Assembly: GCF_014337925.2 (NCBI RefSeq)
Contig: NZ_CP143423.1
Location: 3,564,501 to 3,628,500, forward strand
Source: Roseobacter fucihabitans
GTDB taxonomy: Bacteria; Pseudomonadota; Alphaproteobacteria; Rhodobacterales; Rhodobacteraceae
Direction of reading: 5' to 3'
DNA length: 64,000 nucleotides
Shown here: positions 49,996 through 56,775 of the stretch, one piece after another
Layout of the letters: every line of letters starts with the position of its first letter
Position numbering within the stretch: the first letter of the stretch is position 1
The notes under the pieces: generated by a model
What the model was told of the DNA's origin: nothing
Seen by the model: the letters and a program-made list of their open reading frames with translations, nothing else
Databases searched by the model: none
Program-made: the position numbers and the translations under genes

Positions 49996-51210
49996 ATGGA
50001 CGTGAACCACGCGCCAAAGAAGTTATTGAACGCCGGGTCCCATCGGGTGTGCAGCGTTGAGGAAACGCTCGCCCGCATCCTGCCGATGCGCCATGAATTC
50101 GGCATCACCCGCATCGCCAATGTGACCGGTCTGGACCGTGTCGGTGTGCCCGTCGCGATTGCGATCCGGCCTAATGCACGCTCGGTTGCGGTCTCCCAGG
50201 GTAAGGGCGCGACCTATCTGCATGCCAAGGCCTCGGCCCTGATGGAAGCCATCGAAATATGGCACGCCGAACGTTTCAACGGCCCGGTTTACTATGCGAG
50301 CTTTGCCGATTTATCACAGCAGCATGCGTTCATCAATCTTGCCCGCCTGCCGCAAACGCCGGGGCCTGAGATGGCCAGGACCACCCGCATGCATTGGGTT
50401 GCAGCGCATGATCTGATGAGCGATGCGCAAAAGCTGGTGCCGCTGGAAATGGTGCATGCCGATTATACCCATCCGCTGTCACAGGAGTGCGGGTTCTATC
50501 CGACCAGCACCAACGGTCTGGCCTCGGGCAACCATCCTATTGAGGCGATCTGCCACGCAATTTGCGAGGTGATCGAGCGCGACGCACTTGCCGTCTGGCA
50601 TCACCGCCCCCTCGAGGCGCGCAGGCAAACCCGGCTCGATCCCGCCTCTTTCAGCGATGCCGCCCATATCGCCACCGCCGCGAAATTCGCCGCTGCCGGG
50701 CTGGAATGCGCGCTCTGGGATGTGAGCACGGATATCGGGGTGGCGACGGTGGTGTGCGTGGTCCATGAACCGGGCGTGCCGGATGCGCATCTTGGGTTGG
50801 GATCGGGCACGCACCCAGACCCCTCAACGGCTTTGCACCGCGCCATGAATGAGGCCGCGCAAACCCGCCTGAATTATATTTCCGGGGCGCGCGAGGACCT
50901 GTTCCACGCAGAATTCAGCGTGCAGGGTCGAGAAGAAAAGACTGCTGCTTTTGCGGATTTGCTGACACCAGACGCGCCGATGCGCAGCGTCGCGACCTTA
51001 TCCGGGCAGATCAATAAAAGCCTGGAGGAGGATCTGGCATGGCTCAAATCCCGGCTGCACCAGGCCGGGGTTGAGGAGATTGCCGTCGTTGATCTCAGCC
51101 GTGCCGATTTTGGCATTCCGGTCGTGCGCGTGATCATTCCGGGCCTTGAGGCCCCGCATGACGACGCGGCCTATATCATGGGTCCGCGAGCCAAGCGGGG
51201 CATGGCATGA
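49996..51210 (+). CDS. YcaO-family cyclodehydratase/thioamidation enzyme
   Basis: A 404-residue YcaO-domain protein. It uses ATP to activate backbone amides of peptides. The ATP/Mg-binding acidic clusters are present in SALMEAIEIWHAER (E84, E87), HPIEAICHAICEVIERDA (E183, E191, E194) and STALHRAMNEAAQTRL, followed by the conserved I-x-G-A-R-E-D turn. The C-terminus (KRGMA) lacks the PxPxP tail of azoline-forming TOMM enzymes, and the next gene is TfuA, which points to thioamide formation. The ATG at 49996 has AAGGGA upstream; a GTG at 49972 is possible. It overlaps tfuA by 4 bases. Confidence 0.93.
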   Translation: MDVNHAPKKLLNAGSHRVCSVEETLARILPMRHEFGITRIANVTGLDRVGVPVAIAIRPNARSVAVSQGKGATYLHAKASALMEAIEIWHAERFNGPVYYASFADLSQQHAFINLARLPQTPGPEMARTTRMHWVAAHDLMSDAQKLVPLEMVHADYTHPLSQECGFYPTSTNGLASGNHPIEAICHAICEVIERDALAVWHHRPLEARRQTRLDPASFSDAAHIATAAKFAAAGLECALWDVSTDIGVATVVCVVHEPGVPDAHLGLGSGTHPDPSTALHRAMNEAAQTRLNYISGAREDLFHAEFSVQGREEKTAAFADLLTPDAPMRSVATLSGQINKSLEEDLAWLKSRLHQAGVEEIAVVDLSRADFGIPVVRVIIPGLEAPHDDAAYIMGPRAKRGMA

Positions 51211-51998
51211 TCCTTCTGTTTGCGGGGCCTTCCATCGCCGAACTGGACATTGACGCGCAGGATCAGATCGTGATCCGCCCCCCGGCCCAACAGGGCGATA
51301 TCTATCTGGCGACACTCGAAAACCCGCGCGCCATTGCGGTGATTGATGGATATTTCGAAGGGGTGCCATCCGTCTGGCACAAGGAAATCCTCTGGGCGAT
51401 GTCACGCGGCATCCCCGTTTTCGGGGCCGCCAGCATGGGCGCGCTACGGGCTGCGGAGCTGGAGGCTTACGGCATGACCGGCTTGGGTGCGATCTTTGAA
51501 AACTATCGCGACGGGGTGTTGGAAGATGACGATGAGGTGGCCGTGCTGCACGGCCCGCCGGAAATCGGCTATCCGACGCTGAGCCTTGCGATGGTCAATG
51601 CGCGCGCCACTCTGGAGGCCGCGCAGGATGCAGGTGTCATCACGCAGACACAGGCGCAATACCTTGTCGATAAAGCCAAATCCGAGTTTTACAAAACCCG
51701 CAGCTGGGCGAGCGTTCTGAACCAACCCGACCCGGACGTGCTGCCCGCACAACAAACCCAACACCTCGCCGACTGGATCACGACGCATCATGTCGATCAA
51801 AAGGCGGTGGATGCGCGCGCCCTGATCGACCACCTGGCGCAGGGTGAGGTCGCCCCCCCCGATGTAATGTTCCATTTCGAGGTCACGGACCTGTGGCTGA
51901 CGGGTATGGCGCTTTGGCAAACCCGCCAGCGGAGCGTTCCGGAACAGGAAACCGATGGGTATCAGCTGCTCGGCGGTCTGGGCTTCTTGGATGAATAG
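51207..51998 (+). CDS. tfuA: TfuA-like protein
   Basis: A 263-residue protein with the TfuA core: LLFAGPSIAELD at the start, then GYFEGVPSVWHKEILWAMSRGIPVFGAASMGALRAAEL, GMTGLGAIFENYRDGVLEDDDEVAVLHGP and the C-terminal helical half. TfuA was first named from trifolitoxin gene clusters; in archaea and in thioamide RiPP pathways it supplies or handles sulfur for the partner YcaO. The 4-base overlap with the YcaO gene indicates translational coupling and a stable pair. There is no signal peptide, so it is cytoplasmic. Confidence 0.92.
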   Translation: MILLFAGPSIAELDIDAQDQIVIRPPAQQGDIYLATLENPRAIAVIDGYFEGVPSVWHKEILWAMSRGIPVFGAASMGALRAAELEAYGMTGLGAIFENYRDGVLEDDDEVAVLHGPPEIGYPTLSLAMVNARATLEAAQDAGVITQTQAQYLVDKAKSEFYKTRSWASVLNQPDPDVLPAQQTQHLADWITTHHVDQKAVDARALIDHLAQGEVAPPDVMFHFEVTDLWLTGMALWQTRQRSVPEQETDGYQLLGGLGFLDE

Positions 51999-52060
51999 AC
52001 GGGGCGCGGTTTATGCGCTAGGTTTCAACAGATCGACCACACCATCGGGGCAATGACGTC

Positions 52061-53317
52061 ATGGCAGGCACGCTGTTCAAACTGTTCCCGCAACCGCAAT
52101 TCCTTGATGACTTTCGCGAACCCGAGATCATCGAGGTGTCTTCCCCGGCGGGCAGCCTTGATCCGGGGCCTTCCGATGAGCGCATGTATACGATTTTCCC
52201 GATCGGCAAAGCCCAGCCCTATGGCATTTCGCCGGATGGCTCGGATGTGCAGGCACCCCCCTGGAGAGGTCGGATCGAACCCAAAGCGATGCCCGACGAG
52301 CATGGAAACTTCGACTATCTCGAACCTGGCACGCCGCAATTTGAAACGGCGCATCTCTTTGGCACCGTGCGGTTTGTCATGGACATCTGGGAGGATTATT
52401 TCGGGCGCCAAATCCCCTGGCAAAGCGACAAGACCCATGACCGCCTTGAACTGACGATCCTGCCCTCGCTGGAAAACGCCTATTCGGGCTATGGGTTCAT
52501 CGAAATGGGCGGGGATCGCTCCACCGGCAGCCTCAAACCGTTCAGCCTGAATTTCGACGTGATCGCCCATGAGCTCGGCCATGCCATCATCTATTCCGAA
52601 GTCGGCGTGCCGGACCCCAATCAGGTGACGGGGGAATATTTCGGCTTTCACGAAAGTGCGGCGGACCTTGTGGCGCTCATCTCGTCACTGCACTTCAATT
52701 CGCTGGTCGATCTGTTGTTGGAGAACACCAGCGGCAATCTTTATATGCTCAACGCGGTCAATCGCGTGGCAGAACTGTCGGACAACAAACAGATCAGGAT
52801 CGCAGCGAACGACAAACGTCTTGCTGATTTTGCCGAAGGCTGGGTCAAGGAGCACCATTTATCGCAACCGCTGACGGGCGCGTTCTTTGATATTCTGGTC
52901 GATCTGTTTCACGAAATGTTGCTGGATTACGGCGCAATTTCCCCGGAAATGGAGGAGTTATCCGATCAATTGCTGGCGACATCGCAATATGCGCCGGTGA
53001 TGCAGGAGTTGTTTGACGAGGCCTATGCCGCGCATCCTGAGAAATTCAAACTGGCCTTGCTGGATGCGCGCGATATTCTGGGGACCTATCTTGCGGATAC
53101 CTGGCAAAGGCTGGACCGCCAGGATCTGAACTTCGTAGATATCGCCGACGTCCTCTTGGCGGTCGATCAGGAACATACCGGCGGGCGATTCGAACGGCTG
53201 ATCCGGGGTAATTTCAAAATGCGCGACATCGGATTTGTCGAGGTTGGGCCACAACTTGAGCCATTAGGCAAAGACAGCCATGCAAATTCGGTGCGCACGA
53301 TGGTTCCAATGGACTGA
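52061..53317 (+). CDS. Putative gluzincin-type zinc metallopeptidase in the RiPP operon
   Basis: A 418-residue protein I do not recognise by name. It carries a zinc-peptidase signature: HELGH (residues 170-174) in FDVIAHELGHAIIYSE, and 24 residues beyond its second His the segment GFHESAADLVAL, whose E198 and D202 match the third ligand and helix of thermolysin/fungalysin-like (MA clan) enzymes. It has no signal peptide, unlike most M4/M36 proteases, so it should work in the cytoplasm. It follows tfuA by 62 bases and precedes the repeat protein by 76. A role in cutting the precursor is inferred from context. Confidence 0.72.
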   Translation: MAGTLFKLFPQPQFLDDFREPEIIEVSSPAGSLDPGPSDERMYTIFPIGKAQPYGISPDGSDVQAPPWRGRIEPKAMPDEHGNFDYLEPGTPQFETAHLFGTVRFVMDIWEDYFGRQIPWQSDKTHDRLELTILPSLENAYSGYGFIEMGGDRSTGSLKPFSLNFDVIAHELGHAIIYSEVGVPDPNQVTGEYFGFHESAADLVALISSLHFNSLVDLLLENTSGNLYMLNAVNRVAELSDNKQIRIAANDKRLADFAEGWVKEHHLSQPLTGAFFDILVDLFHEMLLDYGAISPEMEELSDQLLATSQYAPVMQELFDEAYAAHPEKFKLALLDARDILGTYLADTWQRLDRQDLNFVDIADVLLAVDQEHTGGRFERLIRGNFKMRDIGFVEVGPQLEPLGKDSHANSVRTMVPMD

Positions 53318-53393
53318 AAATCAAGAATACGTTATTAATTGAGAAATAAGCGCTGAACGGGGAGCAATCGATGCTCCCGAAAGGAATTGTAAA
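53318..53393 (+). promoter_or_regulatory. AT-rich spacer with hairpin before the precursor gene
   Basis: The spacer is AT-rich at 53320-53350 compared with its surroundings, then forms a perfect 7-bp hairpin GGGAGCA/TGCTCCC (53360-53366 with 53372-53378, loop ATCGA). Immediately after comes AAGGA (53381-53385), the ribosome-binding site for ATG 53394. It may be a separate promoter, a processing site or a stabilising 5' hairpin that makes the small protein more abundant than the enzymes. Confidence 0.5.
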
Positions 53394-53897
53394 ATGTCAG
53401 AATCACTTTTCGAATCCACATCCATTGTTCTGTTCGGCCGGGAGGTCGATGATCTGGCGATCATTAAGAAGGGCATATCCACGGCGACCACCTTCAGCAA
53501 AGAAACGAATCAGTTCGCCCGGATTTACGGCTTCACCTATGACGCGACCTATTTTGAAATTCCGACGCCGGTTTTGTTCATGATGAGCACCAAAGGCGTA
53601 AAGGCAAGCACGGTTGACGTGCCCGGCCCCAACCCAAAAGAGAAGAAGTTCTTTGAAAGCCTCCTGGCCTGGACCGTGAAGCAAACCGATAAAACGGTGC
53701 GCCTGGACGTGGATCAGGGAAAGTTCGAGGATGTCCTCTTGAGCATGATGCTTGGCGAGGGTGGCGGTCCGGGCGTTTCCGGAGCACGAGTGTCTGGCGC
53801 GCGGGTCTCCGGAGCACGGGTGTCCGGCGCAAGAGTGTCCGGTGCGCGCGTTTCAGGGGCACGGATCAGTGGTGCGCGCGGCGACGCCAGCGACTAA
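53394..53897 (+). CDS. Putative RiPP precursor with seven tandem [V/I]SGAR repeats
   Basis: A 167-residue protein with three parts. Residues 1-120 look like a folded or leader domain without Cys or TM helix (begins MSESLFESTS, contains FEIPTPVLFMMSTKG). Residues 121-127 are a GEGGGPG linker. Residues 128-162 are six VSGAR units and one ISGAR; GDASD ends the protein. All seven repeat units differ at the DNA level, so the protein sequence is under selection. It is last in the YcaO-TfuA-peptidase operon, the position and shape of a multi-core precursor. It could instead be a protein with a disordered basic tail. AAGGA precedes the ATG. Confidence 0.75.
   Translation: MSESLFESTSIVLFGREVDDLAIIKKGISTATTFSKETNQFARIYGFTYDATYFEIPTPVLFMMSTKGVKASTVDVPGPNPKEKKFFESLLAWTVKQTDKTVRLDVDQGKFEDVLLSMMLGEGGGPGVSGARVSGARVSGARVSGARVSGARVSGARISGARGDASD
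53775..53879 (+). repeat. 7 x 15-bp coding tandem repeat
   Basis: Seven in-frame 15-base units encode VSGAR (six) and ISGAR (the last). Synonymous changes are widespread: Gly uses GGA, GGC, GGT and GGG; Arg uses CGA, CGG, CGC and AGA; Ser uses TCC, TCT, TCA and AGT. No two units are identical, unlike recent slippage products. Confidence 0.95.
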
Positions 53898-53998
53898 GCC
53901 TCAAGCGCGGGCTGCTGTTTGGAACTCTCACGGTGCGAACGAAAGTGGCGTGCCGAACCATCTGAGATTAACGTCGACATGGCAAAGAGCGTGCGATG

Positions 53999-55828
53999 TC
54001 AGAGGCCTGCGCGTTTCATGCCGTCTACGAAGTGCTGAACGTCATCTTCATATAGATCCGGCTGGACCGAACCCCAACGATCCACTGAGAAATTGGGGTG
54101 GGCCTTGCGCACCAGATCAGCCTGGACGCGGGCTTCCTCAAGCTTACCCAAATGCGCATAGCTGGCGGCCAGAATGCGCCGTCCTTCAGTTGGATTTTGC
54201 ATCTTCTGGATCGCGCTGATCGCATCCTCATAGCGTTTGAGATTGAAATAAGCGCCGCCCAAATGCCAGATATATTGATCCGGGTAAAACGGGTTCAGCC
54301 GCATCGCTTTTTGCAGCAGATCAATCGCCTCTTCCGAGCGTCCCATATGAGCCAGCGCATCCGCCATATCCGACATCAGATCCGCATCATTTGGGTTTAG
54401 TTTCAGCGCGCGATCATAGGCGTTAATCGCAGGATCATGTTCCTTGCGATAGAGATGCGCAAAACCAAGCTCGCCAAAACCACGCGCGTCGGCCTCATCC
54501 AGATCAATCGCTTCACGCGCAAAAACCAACGCCTCATCAAGTGCTGCATCTGGTTTTTCCGCCCAATCGTAGCGCCAATCGAGGTTAAACGTCCGCGATT
54601 TGGCCGCATAAGCACGCGCGTAGCGTGCATCACTGCCAATCGCGTCCTCATAAAGGTCGCGCGCCTGACGCACCTCTGGCTGCGTGTAGCGGTGAACATG
54701 CCGGTGCCCTTTGAGCACAAAGCCATAAGCCATCAGGTTTGCCGGCGGAAGCAAGCGCATCCGGTCGCGTTCCGTCGCCTCAATCCGCGCCGCCGTGGCC
54801 GTCACGATGATCTGGGTGATCTCATCCTGAAGGTCAAAGATATCCTCGACGTCGCGGTTATATTGCTCGCCCCAGATGGTACGGTCTTGCAACGCATCCA
54901 GCAATTGCAGGGTGATGCGAATGCGCGATCCGGCCTTACGCACGGTGCCGTCCACCGCGTAACGCACGCCCAATTCACGTGCCGCCTGTGCGGGCGATTT
55001 GGCGCGATCCACATACATGTTGGCCGATCCGCGCGCGATCACGAAGAACTCCTGAAACCGCGACAGGTTGGTCGTGACATCCTCGGTCAACCCATCGGCA
55101 AACCACTGGTCATCCGCGTTGCTGCCCTGAAAACCGAAGGGAAGGACAACAATAGACTGGTTGGCAATCGGGCGTTCCTTGAATTCAGCAGAATTTTCGA
55201 GGTTGCGCCGCAGCCCCGGCGTCATCGCCGCCGTGGTTGGGTTTTCATGCACCTGAAAAACGTCAATGGTGCGGCCGATGTTCTTGAAATCCTGACCGCC
55301 CAGGTATTCATACCCATACCCCAGCTTGTTGCTGACGTGATCATAGGCAGCACCGGAAATACACACCTGCCCGGGGGCCGCGAAGGCCTCGATCCGGGCG
55401 GCGATGTTGATGCTCTCACCGGTGATTTCATTACCGCTCACCAGGATTTCGCCAAGGTTGATGCCAAAACGAAACCATATCTGCTCCGCTTCCGGCAGGC
55501 CCTCGTTTTCCGCGGCAAGGGTTTTCTGCATCTCCACCGCGAAGGTCACTGCGTCCACGGCGCTTTCAAAAACCATGAAGGCATTATCACCCGCCGATCC
55601 CTTGAATTCACCGGAATAGTCACCGATGGCCTTGCGGAATTGCTCCAACCGCCCCGTCACGGAGATGGTCGTTGCGACCTCATCAACGCTCATCATCGTG
55701 CTGAAATTTGCCACATCCGCAAACGCAATCGCCATCAGACGCCGCCTCAGCGGTTTGCGTGTTCCAGACATCTTATCAGTGCTACTCACGGCCGTCTTTC
55801 CAACAGGTTGGGGCAAACGAAAGGTCAC
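53999..55828 (-). CDS. Class III adenylate/guanylate cyclase with TPR C-terminus
   Basis: A 609-residue cytoplasmic protein. The cyclase domain (about residues 30-200) has both metal-binding aspartates (AIAFADVANFS and KGSAGDNAFMVF) and GESINIAARIEAFAAPGQVCIS. A linker with the TolB-like segment SIVVLPFGFQG...WFADGLTEDVTTNL follows, then several TPRs (about residues 430-580). Such proteins make cAMP or cGMP in response to unknown inputs. The 3' end faces the RiPP precursor gene. The GTG start at 55828 overlaps the upstream GNAT gene; an ATG at 55771 would avoid that. Confidence 0.88.
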   Translation of the reverse strand: MTFRLPQPVGKTAVSSTDKMSGTRKPLRRRLMAIAFADVANFSTMMSVDEVATTISVTGRLEQFRKAIGDYSGEFKGSAGDNAFMVFESAVDAVTFAVEMQKTLAAENEGLPEAEQIWFRFGINLGEILVSGNEITGESINIAARIEAFAAPGQVCISGAAYDHVSNKLGYGYEYLGGQDFKNIGRTIDVFQVHENPTTAAMTPGLRRNLENSAEFKERPIANQSIVVLPFGFQGSNADDQWFADGLTEDVTTNLSRFQEFFVIARGSANMYVDRAKSPAQAARELGVRYAVDGTVRKAGSRIRITLQLLDALQDRTIWGEQYNRDVEDIFDLQDEITQIIVTATAARIEATERDRMRLLPPANLMAYGFVLKGHRHVHRYTQPEVRQARDLYEDAIGSDARYARAYAAKSRTFNLDWRYDWAEKPDAALDEALVFAREAIDLDEADARGFGELGFAHLYRKEHDPAINAYDRALKLNPNDADLMSDMADALAHMGRSEEAIDLLQKAMRLNPFYPDQYIWHLGGAYFNLKRYEDAISAIQKMQNPTEGRRILAASYAHLGKLEEARVQADLVRKAHPNFSVDRWGSVQPDLYEDDVQHFVDGMKRAGL

Positions 55829-56423
55829 AGGATTGCATCACAGTATCGATGACCTGCTCCCTGTTGGCTAACCACTCCGAGCCCAAAATGCCAGCAATTA
55901 CGATATCTTTTCTTTCACCTTCGACAAACCAACCCTCGCGCATGCGCCCTTCATCATGAAACCCCAGCTTTCCAAGCGCGCGCTGCGTCGCGGCATTGTC
56001 ATCACGGTAAAACGTCGTGAGGCGGTGCAATCGCAACCGCTTGAAAGCCAGATCCAGGATGCAGATCGCCATGGCAGACGCCAGCCCATTTTTGCGGAAC
56101 TGCTTTGCAACGAAAAATGGAATAACGCCATCACCTTGAATATAATTGATGGATTCTAATCCCGCGATCCCCAGCGGACGGCCCTGTTTGGTTTCGGCAA
56201 TAAACCAAAAACCGCAAGGCGATTTCTGGTATTCAATTGTTTTCCCCCAGCTTTCACGCATCGCATCGACACTGGTCGGGACGGGCAGGGAGCGGTCAAA
56301 CAGGGCAACATCCTGAAAATCCCAAAACCACTCGGAAATATTATTGATATCATCGAGCGCCAAGGGACGCCATGTGATCACTCCGGTCGCTTCAATCGAC
56401 ATCTCTATCCTATCAAATTCCAA
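55782..56423 (-). CDS. GNAT-family N-acetyltransferase (RimJ/RimL-like)
   Basis: A 213-residue acetyltransferase with ITWRPLALDDINNISEW (N-terminal strand and helix), GRPLGIAGLESINY, the acetyl-CoA loop QFRKNGLASAMAICIL and DNAATQRALGKLGFHDEGRMREGWFVEG. Related proteins acetylate ribosomal proteins, antibiotics or amino sugars; the substrate is unknown. It lies directly upstream of the cyclase gene and is divergent from the GGDEF-EAL gene, whose longest frame overlaps its 5' end. Confidence 0.86.
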   Translation of the reverse strand: MEFDRIEMSIEATGVITWRPLALDDINNISEWFWDFQDVALFDRSLPVPTSVDAMRESWGKTIEYQKSPCGFWFIAETKQGRPLGIAGLESINYIQGDGVIPFFVAKQFRKNGLASAMAICILDLAFKRLRLHRLTTFYRDDNAATQRALGKLGFHDEGRMREGWFVEGERKDIVIAGILGSEWLANREQVIDTVMQSCDLSFAPTCWKDGRE

Positions 56424-56775
56424 TGTAATTGATGCCTACCGGCCAGAGAAATGCCCCGGGGCAGGCCATGCGAGAAACTACGTCCAGAATATTAACAACT
56501 CAAAGTATGACCGTGCGTATGAGTATTGCAATGATTTTGCTGATGTCGCCAGGGCACCCTCCCCCAACCCGCGTGCTCAAGTGCGATGTATTTTTTGCCA
56601 TCGCCAGCTCACGCTCATGATAAACAGCCGGAAACCTCAAATACGGGTCGTGGGCGAGGTCCCAAGCAATACCCCTTGGAAAACCCCATCTCGCATCAAA
56701 ACGTATCGAACTTTATCTGATAACGAGGCATTAAGCGGCGGCAACTATCTGACAGGCAGGTTGTCGAGAGTTGCA

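Noticed and set aside
50878-50892. An ISGAR pentapeptide inside the YcaO protein, identical to the last repeat of the precursor
   Set aside because: It lies in the conserved YcaO turn (I-x-G-A/S-R-E/D-D) after the acidic helix and is expected from the family; no evidence of substrate mimicry.
54437-55852. Forward open frame of 471 codons opposite the cyclase gene
   Set aside because: No recognisable domain and His/Arg-rich composition; the minus-strand cyclase/TPR frame has clear motifs.
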